Assembly: GCA_000231825.2 (NCBI GenBank)
Contig: JH720358.1
Span: 219,242 to 283,241, forward strand
Source: Tetrahymena elliotti 4EA
Taxonomy: Eukaryota > Ciliophora > Oligohymenophorea > Hymenostomatida > Tetrahymenidae
Length of the DNA: 64,000 nucleotides
Direction of reading: 5' to 3'
The notes under the pieces are model-generated. The model did no database searches. It worked only from the letters and a program-made list of their open reading frames with translations, and was not told the DNA's origin. How positions within the stretch are numbered: position 1 is the stretch's first letter; each line of letters begins with the position of its first letter. The translations under genes were made by a program, and so were the position numbers. Below are positions 38,879 to 51,386 of the stretch, piece by piece.

Positions 38879-40290
38879 TATTTTATTTATCTATCTTTTA
38901 TTCTAGTAGAATCAAATAAATAATTTGATCATTCAATAATTAATTAATTGAAAATATAAAGAGAGATTTCTACTATGAGCAAAGTGTTATTTCTTTAACA
39001 GAATTTTGATCAAAATGATTTTAACAATCGGCCCTTTTTATTTTTAATTTTTATAAAAATTCTAAAAATTGCTAATTTTTAAACATTAAAGAATTTATTA
39101 AGCCAAAGCCAAAGCTTTTATTAATGTGGTTATTTAATTTATTTTATGCTATTTAAATCATTGAACCTAAAAATTAAATATCAATTTTAGAACTCTTCAC
39201 TACTTTATGCAATTTAAAAATTTCAAATTTAATTCTTTAAAATTAATACTCGAAACTACATTTGCAAAATAAATATTTATTTTAGAAGTTAAATAGTTTA
39301 TTTAAACAAAAATCTGTAAAAAACTTAAAATTAATCAAATGTAATTAACTTATTAAGATACAATTTAAAGTGAATAGACTAGAACAAAAAATGAAATATA
39401 TTTGTAAAATTGTTGAAAGATATTACTATATATTTTCCAATAAACAAACAAAGAAGAGTTGATTGGGTTTTAAATTAAACAACTTCAAATTTATGTTCAT
39501 TTATAAATTTATTAGAGCAATATCTTAAATTACACTTGCAAATAAATGTCTATCTTGGAATATTTTGGTGTAAACTTAAATTAATTTAAATTATTAACTT
39601 AAAGTAGATTAATAAATTACAAATGTATGAGTACCGTCTGCTACGATGGAACAAAAAATTTTAAGTGTAATTAAATTGATAAAATTTTATTTATCCAAAG
39701 TAATATATATTATATATATTCATTTTAAAATAAATATCTATTTTGTATTATTTTGGAAGAGAAATATCAGTTATTAATTTAGAATTTATAATTAAATCTG
39801 ATTAAATAGATCAATAAAATCACTTATTTATGATTATCATTGATTACTAAATATGTAACTAAAAAAATTTAGTTATTCTCAAATGAAATTTTTAAAAATA
39901 TTGAAAAGTTGGTTGGTTATCCAATAAACATAAAAGAGTTGTTTGGATTTTATTAAAATAAATTCATGGATATTTTGAATTCCATATTTTATTTTAAACT
40001 CACTCATTTATTTGTTAATTTAAAAGATTGGTAGCTTGAATTCAATTTTACATGTATAAGTCTTAATAAGAGATATATTTTTATATTCCATTTTAAGTGA
40101 CTTGAAGATTACTTAAATGTTAAAAAACGTTTGAATTTATGATTATTTAAATATTTTTATAAAAGAAGAGTAAATTATTTGAATTAATTGAGTTGAATTT
40201 TAAACAATATCAATTAGAATTAAAGACTTAGTAAATAAGTAATAAATTGTGTAGATAATTTTTTAGAACAGTAAATTATGTAAGAATCAT
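38879..40290. other. Intergenic, A+T-rich
   Basis: Nothing coding was recognised. It should contain the promoter of the channel and the 3' flank of the transporter. Confidence 0.6.
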
Positions 40291-42120
40291 TCATAGAGAT
40301 CTAATTATATCTTTTAAACTTGAAAATGTGCCAATTAAGGAGAGTAAGACACCTATTACTAATAAACCTCTATGAAAATAGATTTTTTTTTATGAAGCTT
40401 CAGGCATAGAAACCTCATAAACAATAACAGGCAAAATAAATGCAAAAAAGCATCCACCAATTGAACCAATTAAATTTAAGAAGACAGTGAGTCTTTTAAA
40501 GACGATAGCAACAATGAATATGAATAAAAGTGAGGCAACCCTTATAACCATACTATACTAGTAGAAAGAAGTCTTGATTTCTTCATTTTAACTAGCTAAC
40601 AAGCCTAAAGCATTTCCTTCAGATGCTTCAGATTCTTCTTCTTCTTCTTATTTATCATCTTAATGTTAATCTTTTTCATGATCTTGTTCATTCTTATGAA
40701 CATTCTCTTCTTTTTTTTAGCTATTTAAATGAGATTAACTACTTGCCTTTAATTTCTTATTTTTTTCATTAATTAATTTTTGTAATAACTTTTATTCTAA
40801 GATGTTGACTAATGGGAACATCTAAAGTGGATAAGATAACAATATAGCAATACAGTAGAAGATCTGAATAAAAACATATAAGGGATTACTCATAGAAAAG
40901 TTGAAAAGAATGATATCTCGTACACTAGATCCAAATGCTAAATATCCACTCAAACCAATACATCCATATAATACTATACCAGCATAAAGTGAGTAGTTAA
41001 GAACTTTTTTAAACTCAGTTGGCTCTTACATAGAACTCCTGTTAATTTATTTATAAAATATTATTTTTAGTTTGTAGAAATTATTTTTGATTGAAGTAAA
41101 TTACCTAATTTCAAAATAGAGAGTTGTTCCTTCAAATGCAAATACAAATAAACCCACTGCACTACCAATATCTGACCATCTGATTGCTGAAATTTTATCA
41201 CTGGTCAAGTAGGATGTGTCCATCTTAAAAAGGCAGGAAACCAATACAACTACCATACTAATAAGAATTAAACCATTTGAAAACATGCTCCAAGTTTTAA
41301 GTTTGCTCATATGTCTAATAAAGATTGTTGGTGAAACAATAGCAAGAGATATTAACAAAGAAGGAATTCTTGAGCCACATACATTATAAGTATGATCATA
41401 ATCTACAAAGAAACAAAGACTCTCTTGGAAATAGGTAGTGAAGAAAATAACATAAGCTACACAAATCCCAATTTAAATACCAAATAAAAATATATTGACT
41501 AATATTTCCTTGTCTTATCCAAAAATTTCAACGCTAAATTAAGTCACACCTCTTGCTTAAGACCTTCTTTTATTAGCAACATCCATCATCTATAAACTTA
41601 AGTATAAAACCATTGCAGCGCAAGTTGTAAATATTATTAATCCTCCGAGCCAGCCACTCTTAGCAAACCCAGAGGGTAGAGCTAAAATACCAATTCCAAT
41701 AAACCCCTTTATCATATTTACAGTTGCATTCCAAACATCAGCCTTTTCTTCATGCTTCACATCATCAATATGATGAGGTTCTTATTCATCAGAGTCTTCA
41801 CTCCAGTTTTCTTGATCTGTGGACTATCTTTTTTTTAATCTATTTGCATCACTCTAATTTGATTAATAACTGGTCTTTTCATCTTATTATTTAAAAAGAA
41901 TTTCAAAATGTTCAATTTTTATAAAACATATCTAAATAGATTCATTATCAATTAAGAAATTAAAAATGACAAAAATAGATTTACTTTAAGAGCTACGATT
42001 CTTAATACCTGCTTAATCAGTTTCTATAACCTACTCATCTTCTTTTTTATTTAAAGGCTCTAAATCTGGATCGTCCTACCTTGCTTATTATCTTTTCTAT
42101 TACTTTTTACTGGACTTCAT
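40291..42120 (-). CDS. Amino-acid/auxin permease (AAAP, SLC36/AVT-like) transporter, about 553 aa
   Basis: Minus-strand exons 42120-41985, 41882-41105 and 41038-40291. A hydrophilic N-terminus of about 100 residues leads to the hallmark first helix: VWNATVNMIKGFIGIGILAL followed by PSGFAKSGWLGGL. About ten further hydrophobic segments follow, including IGSAVGLFVFAFEGTTLYFE, YSLYAGIVLYGCIGLSGYLA with FGSSVRDIILFN, and SYPLQMFPLVNILE. A long acidic cytosolic loop (QDDKQEEEESEASEGN) lies before the last helices. The family moves neutral amino acids with H+ across vacuolar or plasma membranes. The first intron (41883-41984) is 102 bases, a multiple of three, with no TGA, so retaining it would give a 587-residue protein. 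I call it an intron because it is far more A+T-rich and would insert hydrophobic residues in a polar tail. Confidence 0.9.
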
Positions 42121-43136
42121 TGAAGAAATAAAAGTCTAATTTTAGTCTTGCTGTTATTCTAAACACTTATATATTTTAAAAAATAAACTGAAGAATATCT
42201 AAACTTTTATACAATAATTATCAATTAACTAATTATTATTAATATTATCAGGCAGACGTTTTTGACGTTTTTGCTACTTTTTATAGCAACAAATCATATG
42301 ACATGCATTAATTAAATACATTTTGAATCTTTTGATAAAGTTGAAAAAATAAACTATTTTACAATTTTTCAATTAAAAAATCATTTCTTGAAAATTCAAT
42401 TACAAGAATGAGAAAAATTATTTATTTCTTCTTTATATATTCTAAAAAATCTACAGAAAATGTAAATTTATTTGGCAATAATTAAAATTTATATAATTCA
42501 ATATGAAAATAAAACTAAATATTTATAGCTTTAATTTTATAAAAGTAAATTTTTTAATTAGAAAAAATAATAAATAATTTAAGTTATTAAAAATTGAAAT
42601 CAGTATCAAAAAAACATTTTAATCTATTTCAAATCATTTTTAATTTATTTGATTATGCCAGTATTTTATTTATAAATAGTCCTTGTTAACTCCTAAAGAT
42701 TTAAATAAAATTCAATACAGTTTTAAAATGGTTTGAGGTGTCTTCAAAAAAGAATTTCTTCAATCATTTTGAGAGATATTTATTTTACAAAAGTAAAAAA
42801 ATGTTTTAGATTTTTTAATGGAAGTATTTAGAAAAAAAAGCTCAAAAATGTAATATTTGAAATTTTTTAATTTGAAATCTATTTAATAAATAAATGACTG
42901 GATAAATGTTTGATTTGATTTGATAATTTTTTTGGAGTAGATTGTTTTTGATTTGAAAAGGAGTTATTGATTGAAAATAGATTGTAGGTATATCTATTAA
43001 TGTATTTATTTATCATCTACATTTCAATTTAAAGATATGCTTGATTTGATTTTTGCATAATTGCTTTTTGATGATATTTAATTATAATTTTTACTTTTGT
43101 TAATTTTTAGGAAATAAGAAATAAATAATTTGATTG
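42121..43136. other. Divergent intergenic region
   Basis: It separates the minus-strand transporter from the plus-strand two-helix protein, so it likely carries both promoters. A+T-rich, with no other feature recognised. Confidence 0.6.
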
Positions 43137-43793
43137 ATGGGCTGTAAATTCATTATAAAATGGAAGTGTAAACATTAAAATAACATTTTTTTGTATATTA
43201 AAACTAGGTGCTGAATTTTGTGCAATAATCTCTTTTGTAGGAACCATTTTCTTGGTAAAATTGTTTTTATTTTGATTAAATTGTTTAAGAATATAATAAT
43301 ATCATAAATATGCTAATCTGCGATAGATATTAAGCTAATTTTTGAACATTTTTATTATCAAAAAGTGCATTTTAGGTATTATAGTAGCTTCAGGAACTAA
43401 ATTTATAGATTGGGATTTAGGTAATCATAGAGATACCACTAAATCATCACTTTTTATCACTGCAGCTGTAAATAAATAGATATATTGATTGATTAATATC
43501 TTTATTGATTAAAATATGATATGGGATTATCGTTGATTAATTGATAAAGATGAAAATGAAAAATAGTCGAAATTCTATTTGAATTAAATTATTGATTTAT
43601 AAAAAATAAATAGTTATATTTCGTCTTTTTCTTACTCTCTATGGTTTATAAGTGGAGAAAAGATAAAAGATTGGCTGAAGAAGCTGCTTCTAAAGCTGTT
43701 GGCAGAAGAAGACTTATTTCTGGCGATGATGATGGAGATTCATAAAGCAACCAAGCTAATTAAATTAGACCTAATAGTTATGCAATTAATTGA
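43137..43793 (+). CDS. Two-helix membrane protein (111 aa), possibly RNASEK/V-ATPase-associated type
   Basis: Exons 43137-43143 (only seven bases: ATG GGC T), 43208-43254, 43366-43467 and 43614-43793, in phase. The protein starts MGCAEFCAIISFVGTIFL, with TM1 about residues 6-27. It has a short loop with FIDWDLGNHRDTTKSS, TM2 about residues 46-64 (LFITAALYFVFFLLSMVY), and a basic then polar cytosolic tail (KWRKDKRLAEEAASKAVGRR). Two helices separated by a 20-residue loop, a Cys-rich start and small size recall RNASEK, a V-ATPase-associated protein. Sequence similarity is only impressionistic. Each junction shifts frame correctly and the spliced product is far more protein-like than any unspliced frame. 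Acceptor of exon 3 is AAAAG. Confidence 0.7.
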
Positions 43794-45808
43794 AATTAAG
43801 CACTCTAAGAATATTTTATTTTGGCTACTCTAACTAACTAACGAATTAACTAACAAAATAACTCAAGAGAGATAAATTAAAATCTATTTTTATTAAGTTA
43901 TTATCACTCTCATCTCAAAACATTCATTTTTCACATTATTAAAGTATATTTTTTATATGGACAAACCAGGTAAAAAGTTGTTTGTGTATGTTAATATTCA
44001 AGGTATAGAATAAATCTTATCCAAACATTCTTAATCAAATAAATTTTATTTATTTTTTATTGTAGAGATTATTCATTTATCTTTACTAGCATAAGAGCTA
44101 ATAATTTATTGTGCAAATTCACCAAAAAAATAACAAGTTTCTGCTATCAATAGCTTAATAATCTTTAAGTTTTCTACTAATTTAATATGATTAAAGTATT
44201 TCTTTCTATTACCAACCCTTAATCCTTTCTAAAAATAGATAGTAAAATCTTAATTAGCTAGTAATGTCTATTCATAAAATACAAAAAAAATAATATTGAA
44301 GGAAATCAAATAGATATCATATAAAATCTTTTTATTGGTTTTAAATTAATTCTTAAATGCTCTGTTTAAGTTAATATAAATATTAATAATTAAGTCAAAT
44401 ATTTATTTTCATTGCAAAAATAAGTAAACTAAGACCATTTTAAAATAAGATTCGTTACAAAAATATCAAAATTTTTAATCAAAAATAAGATTAAGCACAT
44501 CTATTATTATACATAAAAAATATGCTTTATTCTCCTTTGAAATACCCCCATCTAAAGATTTCAAAAATCTATATCAATCCATCTTAAAAGTAGCATACTT
44601 TATAGAAAATATTATTTTTGGAACTAATTTAATTAAGTTTTTGACTTTGCTGACCTAACTTAAAAAAATGACATTTGATTCATTTATATTTTCTTATGTT
44701 GCATAGATATTTTAATATTTAATAAGTGTAATATTTTAATGCATATGTGTTTTTAAATGAATTTTAGCATTTGAAGATAAAGAAACAATTAAAAACTGAT
44801 TTTCTCATTTGTAAAAATAAATTTTAATTTTAAATTAGATAAAAACTACTATTTTATAAATATTAGCTAAACCACTATTTATGGTAAAAGTAAGTTTTTA
44901 CAAATTTCCATTCCATGTTAGAATAGTATGCAAATAATAGCAGGCAATATTAATTAAAAAATGAATATATCTGAAAGGGTAATTAAAGTAAAATTAATAT
45001 TTTTCATTTGGAATATTACTTTTTTAAAAATTTATAGTCTTGTATCAGAAATACAATTTTAATAAAAATATTACTTACCACATAAAATTATTGGAATGAA
45101 AATTTAATATTAAAAATGTAATGAAATAAAAATAAATGTATTTGAAAAAGTACAGTCAAATATTAATAAACAAATTTTAAATTAAAAGGATTGTTGATTT
45201 TTAATGATTGATTGAGCTTAAAATCCAAGGATTTAACATACGGAACATATTAATTACATAAATTATTACTTTTTCTCTATACTGTTATCAGAAAAAATTA
45301 AATTTATTATAAAAACAGTAATCGTAAATTTAAAAACCAAAATGAGGAAACAGAAAGATTTGATATTTTTTTAGTTAAATTAAATAATCATTCAATAAAA
45401 TAAAATTTACACTTAGATATTAAAAATTTTTGGTAAAATGAAATAACAGATACTATTTGCAAATCATTTAGAGATGCGGCATAAATTCAAAATTGTTTTT
45501 AGGTTTATTAATTTTTTAAAAAGCAAGCATAAATAGGAAATTTTTTGATAAGACTTGGATGGAATATTAATATCTACTTACTTTACACAAACTAGAATCA
45601 GTTTATCTGTTAATAAATAAATAAGATAATAGATTGATTGATAGATAGATAGATCCAAAGCTAATAGGTAATTTAGTTGAATAAACTACAAAATATTTAG
45701 TTCATCATTTTATAGAATAATTAATATTGATTGATATATTAGTTAGCTATTAAAGATTAAAAGCAAAAAAAAGTAAGTAAATCAAAAAGTGGAATACAAT
45801 TAATTCAA
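43794..45808. other. Intergenic, A+T-rich
   Basis: About 2 kb with no recognisable gene. It contains GATT/GATA tetranucleotide repeats at about 45631-45654 and isolated T/A-rich tracts. Confidence 0.6.
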
Positions 45809-48800
45809 ATGTCAATAGATTTAGTAAATAAGAATTTCAAATATTTGCCAATAACTCATTGAAATATTAATATAATAAAAGCATAAACTAAAGAAATTAT
45901 TTAAAAAAACCTAAAATGGGAAAAGTGGATCTGCTAAGATTTAAGAAACGTTAGAATAGTTTACATTTTTTAAAAACATTCAAAAAAAAATTACTCCTTA
46001 AAAATATGATGAATTGATTAATGAATTGGCTTTAGTAGAATATAAAAAATATTAGAAAGTATTTAGTTATGGTAAATAAATAAACTTAGAATAAACAAAT
46101 TTGTGTTAATATTTAAATTATCGTTTTAAAAGGTGATATGGGAAGAAAATTTTATATTATATTGGATGGCAGTGTCTTCATCATCGTTCCAGATAATAGT
46201 TAATTTTCGTTTGAACAATAGGAACAAAAATAAATAGATTACTCCTTCTTAGAAAATCAAGATGACAAAGAAATCTATGAATAAATGTTAAAGCTATACA
46301 GTAATATGAAAATTGTTTCAGTTTTAAAGAAAGATAGTTCATTTGGAGAGGTGGCACTTCGTTCTAACGTTCCAAGGTAGATATATTAAATCTATTCACT
46401 TTGTATATTTTCTGCAGAATCTTTCTATAGAATATAATTAACTTAACTTTTCTGAAAATTGAATGTAATCTAAAAAATCTCAGAATTAAGTTAGCAAGAT
46501 AATCAATCACAATAAATTTTGGTTAATTATAACATTTTAAACAAAAAATAGCTAATATGCAGGACTAATTAATCCAAACAGGGTAGATATTAATATAACT
46601 TAGATATTTAGAAGAAGCATTAACTTAAAATTAATTAATTGAAAGTAGAGATTGAATCTACAAACAAAAAGATAAAGAATACTGTTGATTTGCTATGTAA
46701 ATTTTAGTAAAGTAATAAGAAAGTTCATTCCGATTCAGAAAGAAGTAGCAAAATTGATAGAAATTTTAATTAATAAATGCCTTTCTTTTATAATAACTCA
46801 AACAGCAAAAATCATCAAATTATAATAAATTATTATATATAATTTTATTTACAATAGAAAATTAAAAAACAAAGAGCAATCAATTCATAAAAATAATGAA
46901 GCAAACATTAATTAAAATATAATAGATAAATTGTATTTGAATCATGAATTTTTTCAATTATTTATTGAAAACGGATATTAAAAAAATATCTGTTCTACCT
47001 TAGCATATTCTAACTATTTTTAAATGAGTAATAGTTCTAATAAATAGATAAGTATTAAATTAAAGAGTTAAGTTTACAAAAATTAGAAACAAATTTATTA
47101 AATTATATTTAGATTAGAATTTTATTTTTTTGCTTTATTCAGAAATTAACTTTAAAAATTTTTAAAATAGAACAGCTACTGTTATATGCAGAGATAATTG
47201 TACTTTGATAGCTATAAATATGGATACATATAACTCCATAGTGGGTAATTATAATATTTAAACTGAATATTAATATTATGTTAACTTAAATAGAGGAATA
47301 CTATTCAGCTCTGTATGAAGAAGACATTTCTTTTCTTCAGAAATTTCCTTTTTTATAAGGATGGGAAAAGGCTCATATAACAAATCTCATTAGATATTGT
47401 AGAAGAGTCTAATGTTTTGGCAATTAAGTTATTTATAATATTGGAGATCCAGTTGAAAAAATTTACTTAATTAAGCATGGAGAGTTTGAAGTAATCATTG
47501 ATTTCAAAAGAAATATTTTTTATCTAAATTCATTTATAATTATTTGCAAAGATTTATTAAACAGACAAAGCTTTAAGTAAAAAACAAGAAGATTATTAAG
47601 AATTAGATGAACAGGAATAGTTGAATATGCTAAGGAGAAAACCTAAAAAAGATTAGTTGTGTAGATCAGCTATATTGAGTGAGTATTGCTCATTTGGTAT
47701 AGAAGAAATTGGCTCATAAAAAACTAAAAGATTAAATAAAGTCGTATGTACTTCTTCTGAGGCACTTCTTTATGTAATTGATAAAAACTCTTACTTTAAT
47801 GTGATGTAAGACAGAAAGCTAATAAAAGACCTTGCAACTGAGAATAAAATAAAATAAATTTGGAGAGAAAAACATGGCGAAGAGAGAAAAGTTCTTAAAG
47901 ATTTTTTAACTCCTAAAATGTCTTAACAAAATTAAAGCTTAACTTTTTCCCATTTGGCAAATTAAGAAGTTTCTCATTAAAATTAAAATAACAACGATAG
48001 TAATTTATAAGGTTAAGCAAAACCACCAAAGTAAAGATTTAGCTTATAATTAACGAACAGAGCATCTATTCAGCATTTCTAAATGTAAATGTAAAAAAAT
48101 TAAACAAGTGAAATTAATATTTCATCTTTAGCATCTATGAACCAAATACAAAACGAAACCAATCCTGAAAGTAAATAAAACTCAAGCCATAAATTATCTT
48201 TATTCTAAATTAAATCTAAGTCTTAAATTTCTTCTTCCTCTTCTTCAAAGCTTCCTTAAATAAATTCAATTAAAGAAATAGAAAATAACAATCATATTCA
48301 AGATAATTACTTCTTGCCTTAGACTACTTTGAATGTAAGTTAATCTAAGATTAATTTTAAATAAAGAAGTTCTTTGCTTGCACCATCTTCAAGCATAAAG
48401 CTAAATGAAACTCAAAGTCTTAACAATACCTAAGTAATTTTATAGTTTATTTGAAAATATTATATATTATTTATTCTTATCAAAAAAGAGGAGCTCAACT
48501 GTTAATCATTAACACAGATTTTCAAAGGCAGATGCTTAACAAAATGAAAGACCTTTATTGGATTGCTATGTAAACGCAATGCTTAAAAAGACTATGATCA
48601 GCAATAATTCAAAGAGTCACAAAGTATTTACTTAAAAAGAATTCTTTGCAACAATAAGAAAAACATAAGAGAAGAAAAGATTCTGTACTCCAAACTAGGA
48701 AGGCAAAAATTATATTTATTCTTTGCATAAACAAAAAGAAAATCCAAGTGACTTAAAACCTCATTCTAATGTTAAAGAGATGCATGGTGGAATAGAAAGT

Positions 48801-48938
48801 CTTCTTGGAGATCTTTTGAATGATCAAAAAGTAAAATAAGACCTAAATATTATAAAATCTACTTTTTTGCACGAACAACGTATGAGCCAAAGCAATAATT
48901 AACTTTAAAGAAGATTTACAGCAAATTATAACCTCTGA
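45809..48938 (+). CDS. Protein with two tandem cyclic-nucleotide-binding-like domains (about 664 aa)
   Basis: Exons 45809-45823 (tentative), 45939-46071, 46133-46376, 47171-47244, 47294-47490, 47552-48433 and 48489-48938 join in phase. Domain 1 (about 10-155): FFKNIQKKITPQKYDELINE, GDMGRKFYIILDGSVFIIVP, and the cassette SSFGEVALRSNVPRTATV spanning the fourth splice. Domain 2 (about 165-340): EEDISFLQKFPFLQGWEKAH, GDPVEKIYLIKHGEFEIY, and a diverged cassette (FGIEEIG). The remaining 320 residues are Ser/Gln/Asn-rich and disordered. There is no kinase, channel or other effector domain, so it could be a regulatory-subunit-like cAMP/cGMP sensor. The first exon (MSIDL) is a guess made because the next exon has no in-frame ATG. 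The 794-base intron after exon 3 contains coding-like sequence. Domain content is confident; the 5' end is not. Confidence 0.8.
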
Positions 48939-49584
48939 GGCAAAAATCTCTTTTTTTCATCAAGAACTTTATTTATGAACTTATTAAGTATCCTCTATCA
49001 AAATATAATAAAATTTAAGTGTAAAAAAATCTTCATGTTTAGTTATATAAAAAATCTTTTATCACTATATATTGTGTTAAATATATCTTTCTAAAAATTA
49101 TCATTTCCTTTTTTGATGAAGATTTCCAATTTTATAATAATAAATAATGATTCATTTTCATTTTAACTAAAAAATAAACGAGCCTGAAGAGTAATTAATC
49201 TAAACAACAATAATTAAATCACATTTTTTTAAAATTGATAAGGAATATTCCTTTTAGTTATTAAATAATTAAGTAAAAAACTATTCATTTTATCATAGCT
49301 GAAGGCATTTATTTTGAGAATTAGAATTCCTATATTTTGATATTACCTACAGAAAATCAGATTCAAATATTTAATAGAAAGACACTCTAATCAAATATAT
49401 ATCTATAAATCCTCAATCAAATTTTTGCGCTTAAATTTTTCAATCGTTGAATATTTTAATTTAAAATTTTGAGAATCATAAATTAAATTTGCACAAAAAA
49501 TTAATAATATTTAAATAGATAACTTTCATTTATAAATTAATAGCTCAAAAATTCAAACAAGTTAGTTAGTTATTTAGAAAAGCA
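48939..49584. other. Intergenic between CNBD gene and APC10
   Basis: A+T-rich spacer holding the 3' end of the upstream transcript and the promoter of APC10. Nothing else was recognised. Confidence 0.6.
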
Positions 49585-50500
49585 ATGAACGAGGCAAAAG
49601 GTGAACATTTATTTTAGATTAAAAGCATGATAGTTTGTTTAATGAATCTATTATTGCTAATATTTAGAGTATGTATAGATCCCTGGAAAACCATAGCCTA
49701 ATAATTAGAGGAGAGAAATAGGTGATGATGCTGTTTGGACATTAAGTTCTGCAAAACCAGGGAATGGCGTGGATTAGTTAAGAGATGGAGATGAGAAAAC
49801 ATTTTGGTAGTAATATCATAATCTTATTTACTAGTTTTTAAGCAATATTTTGAATATAATTAGATCAGATGGCAACTAACCTCATTTAATTAATATACAA
49901 TTTCTTAAAAAAATGAGAGTTCAAGTAAAATTAAATATTTTTAAAGCAATAAAAATGAATGGATTTATTTTCTAATAGGAAGTTGCAATGTTTTTAGATT
50001 TTAAAACAGATGAAAGTTATACTCCAAGTAAAATATCCATAAGAGCAGGCACAAATTTATAAGATTTAAAAGTAAAAAAGAATAATTAATGTATCCAAAT
50101 TAGCTAGAATTATTTTCTTCATTTAATAGGAAAATGTATATGTTGAGTTAGTAGAGCCTTCAGGATGGTATATATTCCCTTTAAAGACTAAATTATTAGA
50201 TGAATCAGAAAAGTAAATAAATTCACATTTTTTAGATTTGAAAAAATAAAAAAATTATTTAATTTATAAAAGGCCTTATATATTAACTATGAACTTATAA
50301 ATTGCTATTTTACAAAACTAACATAGTGGTAAAGATACTCATATAAGATAAGTTTTAGTATTTGGTCCAAGAGAGTAAATAAACAACATTAAATTATTTA
50401 TTTAAATTATAAAACTTATTTTCATAGAAAGTAGAATCAGGGTTTAGGTTTTCCAGATTTTAAAAGTCCAGAAATTACTTAATATTACTCAATCAGGTGA
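49585..50500 (+). CDS. APC10: Anaphase-promoting complex subunit 10 / DOC1 (189 aa)
   Basis: Seven exons: 49585-49600, 49668-49809, 49864-49924, 49979-50071, 50130-50212, 50273-50374 and 50428-50500. The spliced protein closely follows the APC10 DOC domain: REIGDDAVWTLSSAKPGNGV, DQLRDGDEKTFWQSDGNQPH, LDFKTDESYTPSKISIRAG, VELVEPSGWYIFPL, DTHIRQVLVFGPR, and the C-terminal IR tail (YYSIR) used to dock on the APC/C scaffold. It is a processivity and D-box-binding subunit of the APC/C ubiquitin ligase that drives exit from mitosis. Length is close to other APC10 proteins (about 185 aa). The W-Q-S glutamine is a TAA codon split across intron 2, and Q of V-D-Q-L is TAG, which proves the ciliate code. 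Exon 1 encodes only five residues. Confidence 0.95.
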
Positions 50501-51016
50501 TAAGTAGTAAATCATCTAAATAAGTATAAATCTATGTTTCTGCTTGTATCATTAAAAAATTGATAAATTATTCCTTAGCATAATGTTCTAAATAATTTTT
50601 AATTTTTTTTATGTTTTAAAAGTTTTTGAATGTTTGTATTTTGAGTTAAAGACATTTCTTCATTTTAGAATAGTTAAGTATTAGAATAATTTTAATAATA
50701 CGAACTCATCATTTAATACTTTTTCAAAAATTAATTAAATGTAAATTATTATCCCTAAAAAAAACAATAAATAATTAATGTTAGCAATAAAAAATACATA
50801 AAAATTGTTGAGATGAAAAGAATTTAATTTTAATATGAATTATTTTTAAAAAATAAATTTATTTAGATTGATATACTTACTAATATTTGTAATGTTTTTA
50901 ACAAAAAATCAACTTTAAAGTATACAATTTAAAACTATTTAAGGTTTTTAATTTTCTATTTAAAAAATATTAAGTTCAACACTTCCTCTTTTATATATTG
51001 AATTTAATAATATAAA
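50501..51016. other. Intergenic upstream of tRNA array
   Basis: A+T-rich. Nothing was recognised besides the APC10 3' flank and the 5' flank of the first tRNA gene. Confidence 0.6.
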
Positions 51017-51089
51017 GCCTTTATAGCTCAGTTGGGAGAGCGTAAGACTGAAGATCTTACGGTCCTCGGTTCGATCCCGAGTGAAGGCA
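51017..51089 (+). tRNA. tRNA-Phe (GAA), copy 1
   Basis: A 73-base gene folds as a complete cloverleaf. The acceptor stem GCCTTTA pairs with TGAAGGC, with discriminator A at 51089. The D-arm is TAGCTCAGTTGGGAGAGC, and the anticodon stem TAAGA/TCTTA encloses CTGAAGA, anticodon GAA. The T-arm CTCGG-TTCGATC-CCGAG is intact. There is no intron, and CCA is not encoded. Sequence identical to copy 3. Confidence 0.95.
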
Positions 51090-51198
51090 TTTTTATCATT
51101 TTATATTATTATTTCCTTTATTATTAAAATATTTATCTATTTTATAAAATTAATTTTGTTGCATGAGTTGTTTTAGGAATTTATTTTCAAAATATAAA

Positions 51199-51278
51199 GC
51201 CTTCATAACTCAGTTGGGAGTTGGGAGAGAGTAAGATTGAAGATTTTACAGACCTCAGTTCAATCCCGAGTGAAGGCA
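51199..51278 (+). pseudogene. Degenerate tRNA-Phe copy 2
   Basis: It is 80 bases long instead of 73 because TTGGGAG is duplicated in the D-arm. It carries several further changes, mostly transitions: TAGCTC to TAACTC, GAGCG to GAGAG, ACTGAAGATC to ATTGAAGATT, ACGGTCC to ACAGACC, CTCGG to CTCAG and TTCGATC to TTCAATC. The T-stem now has a mismatch. The anticodon GAA survives, but the D-arm insertion and weakened stems make function unlikely. Confidence 0.85.
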
Positions 51279-51386
51279 TTTTTATCATTTTATATTTTAT
51301 ATGGTTTATTATTAAAATATTTATCTATTTTATAAAATTAATTTTGTTGCATGAGCTGTTTTAGGAATTTATTTTTATAATATAAA

